Below are positions 27,116-36,581 of a stretch of 64,000 bases of DNA, in pieces. Each line of letters begins with the position of its first letter. Position 1 is the stretch's first letter. The DNA is from Paracoccaceae bacterium (GTDB lineage Bacteria > Pseudomonadota > Alphaproteobacteria > Rhodobacterales > Rhodobacteraceae), in contig VYFX01000053.1 of the NCBI GenBank assembly GCA_009842205.1, positions 1 through 64,000 of the forward strand, in the 5' to 3' direction. The notes under the pieces are model-generated. The model was not told where the DNA came from. It saw only the letters and a list, made by a program, of their open reading frames with translations, and did not search any database. A program made the position numbers and the translations under genes.

Positions 27116-27131
27116 TTCAAACCGCTTTGAA
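27116..27131. promoter_or_regulatory. Main LacI-type operator at the agl start site
   Basis: TTCAAACCGCTTTGAA is an inverted repeat with a central CG, the usual design of LacI/GalR operators. It begins nine bases after the -10 hexamer, where bound repressor would block initiation. A weaker relative (GAAACTGCTTCGAAAG) follows at about 27169-27184. The obvious candidate binder is the LacI half of the divergent fusion protein. Confidence 0.7.
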
Positions 27132-27239
27132 TTTAAATTTTTGATAATGAAATATGTGTGAAAAAAAAGAAACTGCTTCGAAAGAATTATTTGATGGCGG
27201 GTTGTTAATGGTAAAGTTTTTTATTTAAGGAGGGTTACA

Positions 27240-28598
27240 ATGAAACTCAAAATTCTTCAGCTTGCTGGTTTGGCAGCAGGATTACTGCTCGGAGTTTCTG
27301 CGGGAGCGCAAGACTTGAAATTTCCAATCGGTGAAGGGGATTTCAACTGGGGTAGTTATAATGCGTTTGCTGAAGCGCATGACTACAGTGGTGAACAAAT
27401 AACAATTTTTGGACCATGGCTTGGACCAGACCAAGCTAATGTAGAAACGATGTTGGCTTATTTTGGTGCTGCGACCGGTGCTGATGTTCGTTATGTGGGG
27501 TCGGACAGTTTTGAACAACAAATCCTAGTTGATATCGAGGCAGGATCTGCGCCAAATGTCGCAGTATTCCCCCAACCAGGATTGGCTGCAAACATGGCAA
27601 GTAGAGGTTTCTTGTCTCCTCTTGAGGAAGGAACATCTGAGTGGATATTAAATAACCATGCTGCTGGCCAGTCTTGGGTTGATCTGGGAAGTTTTGATGA
27701 TCCGGACGGAAACAAGCAATTGTATGGGTTTATCTTCAAGACCGACGTGAAATCCTTGGTATGGTACGTACCCGAGAATTTCGAAGATGCCGGTTATGAA
27801 GTCCCCTCTTCAATGGAAGAATTGAAAGCTCTGACTGATCTGATCGTTGCCGATGGGGAAACCCCTTGGTGCATTGGCCTGGGTTCTGGTGGAGCGACGG
27901 GATGGCCAGCCACTGACTGGGTAGAAGACATGATGCTGCGGCTATTTGATGTTGGGGTCTACGATCAGTGGGTTACCAACGAAATACCTTTTGATGATCC
28001 GCGGGTTATTGCTGCGATTGAGGAGTTTGGATATTTCGCCCGTAATGACGATTATGTCGCAGGTGGCTCCGCTACTGTAGCTGCGACTGATTTCCGTGAT
28101 TCTCCCAAGGGGTTGTTTTCTTCACCCCCACAATGTTACATGCATCGTCAGGCTTCATTTATTCCAGCTTTCTTTCCAGAGAATGTAGAGGTTGGGCTTG
28201 ATGCCGATTTCTTCTACTTTCCTGGATTTGAATCCAAGAATCTTGGTAATCCGGTTTTGGGCGGTGGTACATTGTGGTCAATTACCAACGACAGCACTGT
28301 TACCCGTGGCTTGATGAAATTCCTTCAAACCCCGATTGCTAACGAAGTCTGGATGGCATTGGGAGGATTTATGACTCCTCATACGGGGGTAAATAAAGCT
28401 GTCTTCGCTGACTCCACCGTTGCAAAAATGAATGAAATACTTCTTGGTGCGACGACTTTCCGGTTTGATGGTTCGGATCTTATGCCAGGAGGTGTTGGAG
28501 CCGGTACCTTTTGGACAGGTATGGTTGATTATTCTGGAGGCAAATCTGCTCCGGACGTAGCATCCGAAATCCAGTCTTCATGGGAAGCATTGAAATAA
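27240..28598 (+). CDS. aglE: Sugar-binding protein AglE-like
   Basis: This is a 452-residue periplasmic solute-binding protein of the sugar (MalE/AglE) class. Residues 1-24 are a signal peptide ending near SAGAQ. The mature part has the family features ITIFGPWLGPDQ near the start, AVFPQPG, GLGSGGATGWPATDWVED near residue 215, and the C-terminal LMPGGVGAGTFWTGM. The start has a very strong ribosome-binding site (AAGGAGGGTTACAATG). Gene order and permease architecture fit the alpha-glucoside aglEFG-K systems, although the fused GH1 enzyme suggests that beta-glucosides may be the substrate. It is transcribed first in the operon. Confidence 0.85.
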   Translation: MKLKILQLAGLAAGLLLGVSAGAQDLKFPIGEGDFNWGSYNAFAEAHDYSGEQITIFGPWLGPDQANVETMLAYFGAATGADVRYVGSDSFEQQILVDIEAGSAPNVAVFPQPGLAANMASRGFLSPLEEGTSEWILNNHAAGQSWVDLGSFDDPDGNKQLYGFIFKTDVKSLVWYVPENFEDAGYEVPSSMEELKALTDLIVADGETPWCIGLGSGGATGWPATDWVEDMMLRLFDVGVYDQWVTNEIPFDDPRVIAAIEEFGYFARNDDYVAGGSATVAATDFRDSPKGLFSSPPQCYMHRQASFIPAFFPENVEVGLDADFFYFPGFESKNLGNPVLGGGTLWSITNDSTVTRGLMKFLQTPIANEVWMALGGFMTPHTGVNKAVFADSTVAKMNEILLGATTFRFDGSDLMPGGVGAGTFWTGMVDYSGGKSAPDVASEIQSSWEALK

Positions 28599-28617
28599 AT
28601 AGTGATCTTTAAGTGTT

Positions 28618-28636
28618 GCCAGGCATCATACCTGGC
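28618..28636 (+). terminator. Intercistronic hairpin after aglE
   Basis: GCCAGG at 28618-28623 pairs with CCTGGC at 28631-28636 around a seven-base loop. There is no T-run after it, so it is more likely an mRNA-stabilising or attenuating hairpin than a full terminator. Such hairpins often keep the binding-protein mRNA at a higher level than the permease mRNA. Confidence 0.55.
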
Positions 28637-28672
28637 TGCACATAATTTAAATTTGAAATTGGGAGAGTTGAT

Positions 28673-29908
28673 ATGCATCCTGCATTACAAGGTCTGATTA
28701 CAATAATTATTGGCGTTGGAGGATGCCTCGGCTACTTCTATTTTTCGAATCAAATACTGGATAAAGTAATTTTTCCACCAAAAAAGAATGACGCAGGACG
28801 TAATATAAACCGGGCAAATGCCGTACGCCCATGGTTATTTCTGCTACCTGCTATTATTGCACTTGGTTTATATCTCGCTTATCCAGTATTTTCAACCCTT
28901 TGGCTAAGTTTGACTGACCGGTCACAGGATGGCGCCTTTGTTGGTCTTACCAACTATAATCAAATGTTTAGTGAAGCCAAATTCTGGGAAGCGATGGTTA
29001 ACAACATGCTTTGGTTGATCGTCGTGCCAGCTGCGTCCACAGCATTTGGCCTGTTGTCAGCCCAGTTGACTGATCGTATTGCATGGGGAAACATTGCCAA
29101 ATCCATTATATTTATGCCTATGGCCATCTCTTTCGTTGGTGCTGCTGTCATATTTAAACTCATTTATGATTCACGTCCGATTGATCAATCGCAAATCGGT
29201 GTTTTAAATGCTGTCTGGCTTCAGTTCGAAGGGGGTATCGGGTCATTTTTGTTCCTCAAGTTCCTACCTGGGATTATTGTTCTTAGTTTTGCCGGAATTG
29301 TTTCTTATATTGGATGGATGACGTTAAAACCCCTACTGCCTGGCGAAACAAGCCAAGGAGGTGGGTTGATGGCCATAGCACGGCTCATTGCGGTTGTCAT
29401 AGCTGCATATATACTTGTCCGTTCACTTCTTTTGGTTGTAGGAATCATGAGTTCTACTCTCCCTTATGGTGAACCTCAGCAATGGCTTACCCTCCCTTTC
29501 TGGAACAATTTCTTCCTGATGATTGTCTTGATATGGATTCAAACAGGGTTTGCCATGGTTATACTTTCTGCTGCTTTGCGCGGTATTCCTGAAGAAACAG
29601 TTGAAGCGGCCATTGTTGATGGTGCCAATCCCCTTCAGGTGTTCTTTGGAATTAAGGTACCACAGATTACAGGTACGATTGTCGTTGTCTGGACCACGAT
29701 TACTCTTGTTGTTTTGAAGATCTTTGATATCGTTTTTGCAATGACTAACGGCCAGTGGGAAACACAGGTTCTAGCAAATTACATGTTTGACAAGCTCTTT
29801 AGGGCCAATGACTGGGGAGTCGGCTCCGCGAGCGCAATTGTCATAATGGTACTCGTTTCACCAATTTTGATTTGGAATGTATATAACGCAAGGAAGGAAA
29901 TGCGATAA
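28673..29908 (+). CDS. aglF: Sugar ABC permease AglF-like
   Basis: This 411-residue inner-membrane protein has an extra N-terminal helix (LITIIIGVGGCLGYFYF) typical of AglF. It then has the MalF-like core with about seven further helices. The cytoplasmic EAA loop, which contacts the ATPase, reads EETVEAAIVDGANPLQVFFGIKVPQ near residue 313. Its stop overlaps the aglG start (TAATG), so the two are translationally coupled. Confidence 0.88.
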   Translation: MHPALQGLITIIIGVGGCLGYFYFSNQILDKVIFPPKKNDAGRNINRANAVRPWLFLLPAIIALGLYLAYPVFSTLWLSLTDRSQDGAFVGLTNYNQMFSEAKFWEAMVNNMLWLIVVPAASTAFGLLSAQLTDRIAWGNIAKSIIFMPMAISFVGAAVIFKLIYDSRPIDQSQIGVLNAVWLQFEGGIGSFLFLKFLPGIIVLSFAGIVSYIGWMTLKPLLPGETSQGGGLMAIARLIAVVIAAYILVRSLLLVVGIMSSTLPYGEPQQWLTLPFWNNFFLMIVLIWIQTGFAMVILSAALRGIPEETVEAAIVDGANPLQVFFGIKVPQITGTIVVVWTTITLVVLKIFDIVFAMTNGQWETQVLANYMFDKLFRANDWGVGSASAIVIMVLVSPILIWNVYNARKEMR

Positions 29909-31059
29909 TGGACGGAATAGCAGGTAAAAGTTCCCGGCTAACTTGGGCCGTTCATATATCAACGGTTTTGCTTGTTGCACTTTGGCTGTTTCCAACAGTT
30001 GGCCTTTTGGTATCATCTTTCAGAACAGCAGATCAGATTTCCACTTCAGGTTGGTGGGCTTCAATGTTCTCATCAGAACAGCGCGTTGTTATCCGTTCTG
30101 CCGACCCAGATGACTTTAGGGTGGAAGATAATGACGCGTTTGTAGTGTCTGGCAACCTTTTCTCTGAAGCCAGTGGCAAAGAAGTCATGGCTTGGGGGAC
30201 ATCATCCCGTGATATTGAAGCTTACACACCAGGTGATGTTGTCGACCTTGGGGAAGGTGAGAGTATTACGGTTGACACAAATGGAACGTACAGCTGGCAG
30301 GGCAATGAAGAACAATTGTCGGGGCGCGGAAAGCGCATATTTGCAACGGTTCTTTCACCACCGGATTTCACGCTTGAAAACTATGAACGGGTCTTGTTAA
30401 GCGGTGACAGGACAGACGGAATGACCAAGGCTTTTTTTAATACCTTGACCGTAACAATTCCTGCAACAATCATTCCCATTGTTATAGCAGCATTTGCCGC
30501 TTATGCACTTGCCTGGATGCAATTTCCGGGACGTGCAATTTTGATTGCAAGTGTGGTTGGACTTCTTGTGGTTCCACTACAACTGGCACTTATTCCCCTT
30601 CTTCAATTTCACAACAACATTGGAATCGGTAAGGGATATCTTGGTACCTGGATGGCCCATACCGGCTTCGGGCTTCCGTTAGCAGTCTATCTTTTACGAA
30701 ACTACATGGTAGGTCTACCTCGTGATATCATCGAGAATGCCAAAGTGGATGGAGCGACAGATTTTCAGATCTTTACAAAAATAATTGTACCACTCAGTTT
30801 CCCTGCTATGGCGTCCTTTGCGATCTTTCAGTTCCTTTGGACCTGGAACGATCTGCTTGTTGCCCGTGTATTCCTCATTGATGCCACTGGTGAAACAACA
30901 GTCATGACAAACCAGATTGTAGAAATACTTGGGACAAGAGGTGGTAACTGGGAAATACTTGCTACAGCTGCTTTTGTATCAATAGCCGTACCACTGATCG
31001 TGTTTTTTACGATGCAAAGATATCTGGTCCGCGGCTTGCTCGCTGGCTCAGTGAAGTAA
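29908..31059 (+). CDS. aglG: Sugar ABC permease AglG-like
   Basis: This is a 383-residue MalG-like permease. After the first helix comes a long periplasmic insertion (about residues 50-165, including SSEQRVVIRSADPDDF and LSGRGKRIFATVLSPPDFTL), which is characteristic of AglG. The EAA loop DIIENAKVDGATDFQIFTKI is near residue 272. It pairs with AglF to form the membrane channel. Confidence 0.88.
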   Translation: MDGIAGKSSRLTWAVHISTVLLVALWLFPTVGLLVSSFRTADQISTSGWWASMFSSEQRVVIRSADPDDFRVEDNDAFVVSGNLFSEASGKEVMAWGTSSRDIEAYTPGDVVDLGEGESITVDTNGTYSWQGNEEQLSGRGKRIFATVLSPPDFTLENYERVLLSGDRTDGMTKAFFNTLTVTIPATIIPIVIAAFAAYALAWMQFPGRAILIASVVGLLVVPLQLALIPLLQFHNNIGIGKGYLGTWMAHTGFGLPLAVYLLRNYMVGLPRDIIENAKVDGATDFQIFTKIIVPLSFPAMASFAIFQFLWTWNDLLVARVFLIDATGETTVMTNQIVEILGTRGGNWEILATAAFVSIAVPLIVFFTMQRYLVRGLLAGSVK

Positions 31060-31063
31060 GACC

Positions 31064-31375
31064 ATGACAAGTATTCAACCGGAAATGTTGATAACTTATC
31101 AAGAGAAAAACCAAGGTCTTTGCTTCGGGGATTCTCACAATCAAATCATTTGGCCAGGCATTCGAAGTTCCAAGGACAATAGCTCAGTAGTTCAATCCTG
31201 TTCAGTCAAAGCCAGGGTGACTGGTGAAAACCCCAACTATTGTGATGTTCATCTTGCAGAATATGACACAGTAATCATAAAACCGGAATATATCCGGCAA
31301 CCAACAGATGAAGATGGTGGTGCTCTGCCGCACCTTGCCAATATTCATGTTCACTTGGCACCTGACAACCTTTAG
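31064..31375 (+). CDS. Unrecognised 103-aa protein inside the agl operon
   Basis: This frame starts at ATG four bases after the aglG stop and ends 33 bases before aglK, filling the place where aglA sits in some agl operons. The product has no signal peptide or membrane helix. It is rich in beta-prone sequence (SVKARVTG, CDVHLAEYDTVIIKP) and ends HLANIHVHLAPDNL; it contains three cysteines. I do not recognise it and see no resemblance to a glycosidase. Position and tight spacing favour a real gene, but the ribosome-binding site is weak. Confidence 0.5.
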   Translation: MTSIQPEMLITYQEKNQGLCFGDSHNQIIWPGIRSSKDNSSVVQSCSVKARVTGENPNYCDVHLAEYDTVIIKPEYIRQPTDEDGGALPHLANIHVHLAPDNL

Positions 31376-31408
31376 ACCCTAATGGTTTCAGGAAAAAAGG
31401 AGAAGTAA

Positions 31409-32503
31409 ATGGCTGATATCAAATTAACTGATGTTAACAAGAAGTATGGAGGCACCGTTCATGTACTCAAAGACATCAATCTTGAAATAAAGAAAGGTGA
31501 ATTGATTGTCTTTGTCGGTCCTTCGGGGTGTGGCAAGTCAACACTCTTGAGAATGATTGCCGGGCTGGAAACGATCACTAGTGGTACCCTACATATTGAT
31601 AACGAACAGGTAAACGACGTTCCTCCAGCACAACGTGGGATTGCAATGGTTTTTCAATCTTATGCTCTATATCCACATATGACTGTTCGCGATAATATGA
31701 GTTTCGCGCTCAAACTGGCCAAGAAAAGCCCACAAGAAATTAATGAATCCATCGATCGAGCGGCACAGATTCTACAGCTTGAACCTTATCTGGACCGGTT
31801 ACCCAAAGCGTTGTCAGGTGGGCAAAGGCAACGAGTTGCAATTGGTCGTTCAATTGTGCGAGATCCCAAAGTTTATTTATTTGATGAACCACTTTCAAAT
31901 TTGGATGCTGCATTAAGGGTTGCTACCCGAATTGAGATTGCCCAATTAAAGGAGCAGATGCCGAATTCGACTATGATATATGTTACGCATGACCAAGTCG
32001 AAGCGATGACACTTGCAGATCGCATTGTCGTTCTGACAGTTGGTGAAGGTATAGGACAGGTAGGGAGTCCACTTCAACTTTATGAACGTCCGGAGAATGA
32101 GTTTGTTGCACAGTTTATCGGTTCACCCGCGATGAATTTGTTGCCTGGAAGGATCATAGCAACTGGAGAGCAGACAACCGTTCGAATTGCAGGTGGAGGA
32201 GTTGCCGTATCTGATGCTCCTTCCAAGAGTTCAGATGAAAATTTGCAAGTGAACGTTGGCGTTCGCCCGGAGGACTTTACTGAGACCAGCGGAGAGGACT
32301 ACATCTTTGAAGGTGAAGTCGACATTGTCGAAGCACTTGGTGAAGTTACACAGCTCTATTTCAAAGCACAAAAAGGGAGCGAGCCAATTATTGGCAAATT
32401 GACAGGAATTCACAGTGGCCTTCGTGGTAAGACCGTAAGGCTAACGGCTACAACCAACAAGGTACAGGTTTTCCACCAGGGAAAATCCTTGTATTACCGT
32501 TAA
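31409..32503 (+). CDS. aglK: Sugar ABC ATPase AglK-like
   Basis: This is a 364-residue MalK/UgpC-type ATPase. It has Walker [10 protein letters not shown] at about residues 36-44, the Q-loop in [14 protein letters not shown], the signature [13 protein letters not shown] near 134, Walker [13 protein letters not shown] near 153, and the H-loop [16 protein letters not shown]. The C-terminal OB-fold regulatory domain ([12 protein letters not shown] onward) is present. It energises AglFG. An AGGAG-like site precedes ATG. A weak hairpin (GGGGATTG 32617 / CAATCCCC 32655) before an AT-rich stretch may end the transcript. Confidence 0.92.
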   Translation: MADIKLTDVNKKYGGTVHVLKDINLEIKKGELIVFVGPSGCGKSTLLRMIAGLETITSGTLHIDNEQVNDVPPAQRGIAMVFQSYALYPHMTVRDNMSFALKLAKKSPQEINESIDRAAQILQLEPYLDRLPKALSGGQRQRVAIGRSIVRDPKVYLFDEPLSNLDAALRVATRIEIAQLKEQMPNSTMIYVTHDQVEAMTLADRIVVLTVGEGIGQVGSPLQLYERPENEFVAQFIGSPAMNLLPGRIIATGEQTTVRIAGGGVAVSDAPSKSSDENLQVNVGVRPEDFTETSGEDYIFEGEVDIVEALGEVTQLYFKAQKGSEPIIGKLTGIHSGLRGKTVRLTATTNKVQVFHQGKSLYYR

Positions 32504-32755
32504 AAAGTTGTGTCTTGCCTGCAATCAACCCTGCTAGCAGGAAGATAAAGAAAACCTTCCAGTTCCAGAATGGCTTCTCATAAGGGTCAAAGGCTCTTGT
32601 GAAGGGTATGTTTATGGGGGATTGGAAAGGGGAAAAATTCGTATTCCAAGAACTCAATCCCCTTATATTTTACCTTTCAGTGTATATTTTCCCCCAGTCA
32701 GTATGATATGGAGCAGGTAATTGCATTTGTGGATTGATCAATTCTGGGAATCGTT

Positions 32756-33970
32756 ATGAGCAAGGTAAACAAGGTTGTATTGGCTTATTCAGGTGGATTG
32801 GATACTTCCATAATCCTGAAATGGTTGCAAACACAATATGAGGCTGAAGTTGTTACCTTCACGGCTGATCTGGGTCAGGAGGAGGAGCTGGACGCCGCTA
32901 GGAAAAAGGCCGAATTGCTGGGAATCAAGGAAATCTACATTGAAGATCTTCGCGAAGACTTTGTAAGGGATTATGTATTCCCTATGTTCAGGGCCAATAC
33001 CCTTTACGAGGGATTGTATCTCCTGGGTACTTCGATCGCACGTCCCTTGATTGCCAAAAGGCTGGTTGAAATCGCCGCGGAAACAAATGCCGATGCCATA
33101 GCACACGGGGCAACCGGCAAAGGCAACGACCAGATCAGGTTCGAGCTTTCGGCCTACTCCCTAAATCCAGACATAAAGGTCATAGCACCCTGGCGTGAGT
33201 GGGACCTGACGAGTAGAACAAAGCTGATTGATTTTGCTGAAAAATATCAAATTCCCATTGCCAAGGACAAAAGGGGAGAGGCTCCCTTTTCAGTTGATGC
33301 CAATTTACTCCATACCTCCTCTGAGGGAAAGGTTTTAGAGGATCCTGCGGCTGAAGCTCCTCCTTTTGTTTACCAGCGAACTACCGATCCCGAGAAGGCA
33401 CCTGATACACCCGAATACCTTGAGGTTTCCTTCGAGAAAGGGGATCCGGTGGCAATAAATGGTATATCCCTGTCACCGGCACAACTGCTGACTGAACTCA
33501 ACAGGATTGGTGGTGCCCATGGAGTTGGACGCCTTGATTTGGTAGAAAATCGCTATATCGGGATGAAATCAAGAGGCATCTATGAAACTCCTGGAGGAAC
33601 AATTTTGCTGGAAGCACACAGGGGGATGGAACAAATCACTCTTGATCGTGGAGCAGCACATCTGAAGGATGAAATCATGCCCCGCTATGCTGAAATGATC
33701 TACAATGGGTATTGGTTCAGCCCCGAAAGAGAAATGCTTCAGGCCTTGATTGACAAGAGTCAAGAATTTGTAACCGGCAAAGTAAATCTGAAGCTGTACA
33801 AGGGGAATGTTCAAACAGTTGGCAGGGAATCTCCCTATTCACTATACTCCGAAAAACATGTAACCTTTGAGGATGATGCCGGGGCATACGACCAGAATGA
33901 TGCCAGTGGCTTTATCAAGCTCAATGCCCTCAGACTGAAATTGTTGAATTTGAGAAACAGACGACCATAG
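32756..33970 (+). CDS. argG: Argininosuccinate synthase
   Basis: ArgG joins citrulline and aspartate with ATP to give argininosuccinate in arginine synthesis. The 404-residue protein has the PP-loop AYSGGLDTS near residues 9-17, [24 protein letters not shown] near 117, and PWREWDL. The substrate-binding [14 protein letters not shown] follows. Length is standard. It stands alone, with its own promoter presumably in the 252 bases upstream. Confidence 0.97.
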   Translation: MSKVNKVVLAYSGGLDTSIILKWLQTQYEAEVVTFTADLGQEEELDAARKKAELLGIKEIYIEDLREDFVRDYVFPMFRANTLYEGLYLLGTSIARPLIAKRLVEIAAETNADAIAHGATGKGNDQIRFELSAYSLNPDIKVIAPWREWDLTSRTKLIDFAEKYQIPIAKDKRGEAPFSVDANLLHTSSEGKVLEDPAAEAPPFVYQRTTDPEKAPDTPEYLEVSFEKGDPVAINGISLSPAQLLTELNRIGGAHGVGRLDLVENRYIGMKSRGIYETPGGTILLEAHRGMEQITLDRGAAHLKDEIMPRYAEMIYNGYWFSPEREMLQALIDKSQEFVTGKVNLKLYKGNVQTVGRESPYSLYSEKHVTFEDDAGAYDQNDASGFIKLNALRLKLLNLRNRRP

Positions 33971-34094
33971 GGTTTTGGGTGTGGTTATTCTGACCATAAT
34001 TGTCCTTGAATTCAGACCTTGGGAAGATTTTTTTTGGAAGTGTGTTCAACTGATTATTGATATTTGTCCGAAATCCCCTATCTGATTACCTTCT

Positions 34095-34131
34095 CATGAT
34101 GCCGGCCAAAAGAGGCATGCCGGGCATCATG
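34095..34131 (+). promoter_or_regulatory. Hairpin in the leader of rpmI-rplT
   Basis: CATGATGCCGG at 34095-34105 pairs with CCGGGCATCATG at 34120-34131 (one bulged base) around a 14-base loop, 28 bases before the rpmI start. No T-run follows. Autogenous control by L20 binding to a structured leader is known in several bacteria; a similar role here is possible but unproved. Confidence 0.5.
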
Positions 34132-34158
34132 TCACTTTCTCGACTCAAGGAGTTTGAA

Positions 34159-34359
34159 ATGCCCAAAATGAAGACGAAGTCTAGTGCTAAGAAAAGATTC
34201 AAGGTTACTGCCAAAGGCCGTATCAAGGTCCAACAGGCTGGTAAGCGGCACGGGATGATCAAAAGATCAAACAAGTTTATTAGAAATGCGAGGGGAACAA
34301 CCACCCTTTCCGCACAAGATGAAAAAATTGTCAAGGCTTTCATGCCTTACTCTCGTTAG
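34159..34359 (+). CDS. rpmI: Ribosomal protein bL35
   Basis: This is a 66-residue basic ribosomal protein of the large subunit. The start is ATG at 34159, preceded by AAGGAG; earlier in-frame starts would add a tail not seen in L35. The sequence [20 protein letters not shown] and the central [10 protein letters not shown] are diagnostic. rplT follows 12 bases later. Confidence 0.96.
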   Translation: MPKMKTKSSAKKRFKVTAKGRIKVQQAGKRHGMIKRSNKFIRNARGTTTLSAQDEKIVKAFMPYSR

Positions 34360-34371
34360 GGATCTAAATCA

Positions 34372-34734
34372 ATGGCACGAGTAAAAAGCGGTACGGTTAC
34401 CCATGCCCGACACAAAAAGGTAACCAAAGCAACCAAAGGCTATTATGGTCGCAGGAAAAATACTTACCGGTCAGCCCGTCTGGCTTTGGACAAGGCCCAA
34501 CAGTATGCTACCAGGGACCGCAAGGTTCGCAAGCGGAACTTCAGGGCCCTGTGGATCCAGAGAATCAATGCTGCGGTAAGAGAAGTTGATCAAACGCTGA
34601 CCTATTCACGGTTTATCCATGGTTTGAAGGAAGCTCAAATCAACCTTGACCGTAAGGTATTGGCACATCTTGCCGTCACCGAACCTGATGCCTTTCGATC
34701 AATCGTGGAAAAATCCAGGGCTGCCCTGAAATAA
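34372..34734 (+). CDS. rplT: Ribosomal protein bL20
   Basis: This 120-residue protein binds 23S rRNA early in assembly of the large subunit. It has the basic N-terminal extension ([20 protein letters not shown]), the helix [20 protein letters not shown], and the C-terminal globular domain with [10 protein letters not shown]-like [10 protein letters not shown]. It lies in the usual order with rpmI and pheS. Confidence 0.97.
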   Translation: MARVKSGTVTHARHKKVTKATKGYYGRRKNTYRSARLALDKAQQYATRDRKVRKRNFRALWIQRINAAVREVDQTLTYSRFIHGLKEAQINLDRKVLAHLAVTEPDAFRSIVEKSRAALK

Positions 34735-34768
34735 ATCTCAAAAAGCGTGCTCAAGGCACATTCGGGTT

Positions 34769-35851
34769 ATGACCAAACTTGAGGAATTAAGACAAAACTA
34801 TTTGGAGGAGGTAGATCGTGCCTCCTCGGAAAGTGAGCTTGAACAGGTACGTGTAAGTGCTTTGGGCAAAAAGGGCACCATTACCCTGGAATTACGTAAG
34901 CTGGGTTCTATGGATCCCGATCAAAGGAAAGAGATCGCTCCACAGTTAAACGGTCTGAAAGTTGATATTTCCCAGGCCATTTCGAGTAAAAAGGAAGCGT
35001 TGGTCGACAAGGAACTTGAGGAACAGCTGCAAAAGGAATGGCTTGATGTAACACTGCCGGGAAGGTCTCGCAGGCAAGGGTCCATTCATCCGGTAAGTCA
35101 AACAATCGAGCAGGCTGTTGCCATTTTTTCGGATATGGGTTTCAGTTATGCCGAAGGACCCCAAATCGAAACGGACTGGTACAATTTTGATGCCCTGAAT
35201 ATGCCGCCGGAACATCCTGCCCGTCAGGAACATGATACCTTCTTCATCAAGAGTGATTCCGAGACAGCAAAGAATCCCAACGTATTGCGAACGCATACCT
35301 CTCCCGTGCAAATAAGGTCCATGACCAATCAGGGGGTACCAATCAGGATCATAGCTCCAGGACGCGTATACAGATGCGATTATGATCAAACCCATACCCC
35401 CATGTTCCATCAGATTGAAGGTCTGGCCATAGATGAACACTTGAACATGGCCCATCTCAAATGGACCTTGGAAGAGTTTTGCCGAACCTTTTTTGAAGTG
35501 AAAAACGTGGAATTGAGATTTCGTGCTTCACACTTCCCCTTCACCGAACCCTCGGCAGAAGTGGATATTCGTTGTTCATGGGAAAAGGACCAGCTGAAAA
35601 TCGGTGAAGGCAACGATTGGCTCGAAATCTTGGGTTGCGGCATGGTTCATCCTAATGTCCTGATTGCCAGCAATGTTGATCCCGACAAATATCAAGGGTT
35701 TGCCTTTGGGATGGGGCTTGATCGAATCGCCATGCTAAAATACGGTATTCCGGATTTACGGTCGTTTTTTGAATCAGACATCAGGTGGCTTCGCCACTAT
35801 GGTTTTCTTCCAGTTGATGTCCCCTCACTGCACAGCGGCTTAAGTCTTTAA
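34769..35851 (+). CDS. pheS: Phenylalanyl-tRNA synthetase alpha subunit
   Basis: PheS is the catalytic subunit of the alpha2beta2 class II synthetase. The 360-residue product has an N-terminal coiled-coil tRNA-binding arm (about 1-95). The catalytic domain follows with [30 protein letters not shown], motif 2 around [20 protein letters not shown] and motif 3 [11 protein letters not shown]. pheT, which usually follows directly or within a few genes, is not found in this window. Confidence 0.97.
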   Translation: MTKLEELRQNYLEEVDRASSESELEQVRVSALGKKGTITLELRKLGSMDPDQRKEIAPQLNGLKVDISQAISSKKEALVDKELEEQLQKEWLDVTLPGRSRRQGSIHPVSQTIEQAVAIFSDMGFSYAEGPQIETDWYNFDALNMPPEHPARQEHDTFFIKSDSETAKNPNVLRTHTSPVQIRSMTNQGVPIRIIAPGRVYRCDYDQTHTPMFHQIEGLAIDEHLNMAHLKWTLEEFCRTFFEVKNVELRFRASHFPFTEPSAEVDIRCSWEKDQLKIGEGNDWLEILGCGMVHPNVLIASNVDPDKYQGFAFGMGLDRIAMLKYGIPDLRSFFESDIRWLRHYGFLPVDVPSLHSGLSL

Positions 35852-36246
35852 CACCTTAAATTACTCTTTTGATCAGTTTTGTGTCCCTGAATATGGTAAA
35901 CAGGGTATCTAGCCGACTAGTTCAATTGAACCACAAGCCAACCATGATGGAGTGAAGGATGATAGCCCGTTCAGTATTCCAGACCCATTTGTCCCACCAA
36001 ATCCCTATGATTCACGAATAATATTGGTAACGAATTCTGCCGAAGAATACGCTGGAATGCATCATCAGACAGCTTTCTAGGTTTCTTTCTTCTCATTTAC
36101 AATTGAATGCCATTAAATTATTTGTTGTATATCAGAGGATCTCTACAAAAAAACAAAAGAGCTGTAATTTAGCGTTAATCTGAAAAATTGGTTAAGTGTC
36201 AAATTGATTTGATCGAGGTACCCATTGGGGGAAAAAAGGTGTGATC
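35852..36246. other. Non-coding stretch after pheS
   Basis: About 395 bases separate pheS from the DUF1244 gene. On the minus strand, 35971-36096 is a 41-codon frame beginning MRRKKPRKLSDDAFQRIL; it is isolated, has no clear ribosome-binding site, and is not recognised. The last 130 bases are AT-rich and probably hold the promoter of the next gene. I see no RNA gene or terminator with a convincing T-run. Confidence 0.5.
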
Positions 36247-36543
36247 ATGGATAATCAAACTCAAACAGAAATCGAGTCGGCTGTTTTACGGCGATTGATC
36301 GATCATCTTCGCAACAGAACGGATGTTCAAAACATAGACATGATGAATCTGGCTGGTTTTTGCCGCAATTGTCTTTCCAGATGGTATGCCGAAGCGGCTG
36401 CAGAAAAAGGAATCTCGATTGACAAGTTGGAATCGAGAGAAATCATATACGGAATGCCGTTTGAGGAATGGAAGAAACTTTATCAAAAAGAGGCTTCACT
36501 TGAACAGCAAAAGAAATTCCAGGAAACTCATAAAGAGGTTTGA
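36247..36543 (+). CDS. DUF1244-family protein
   Basis: The product is 98 residues from ATG at 36247 (GTG at 36241 is an alternative). It matches the DUF1244 family: the central DMMNLAGFCRNCLSRWY and the later YGMPFEEWKKLYQ are nearly invariant in proteobacteria. The conserved paired cysteines suggest a structural or metal role, but no function is known. It is followed after 38 bases by the transglycosylase gene. Confidence 0.9.
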   Translation: MDNQTQTEIESAVLRRLIDHLRNRTDVQNIDMMNLAGFCRNCLSRWYAEAAAEKGISIDKLESREIIYGMPFEEWKKLYQKEASLEQQKKFQETHKEV

Positions 36544-36581
36544 AACCGGCAATTTAACATTGTTTGTGTGAAAAATTCCTG

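Noticed and set aside
34946-35455. 169-codon minus-strand frame opposite pheS
   Set aside because: pheS is intact and highly conserved there; the antisense frame is a by-product of its codon use.
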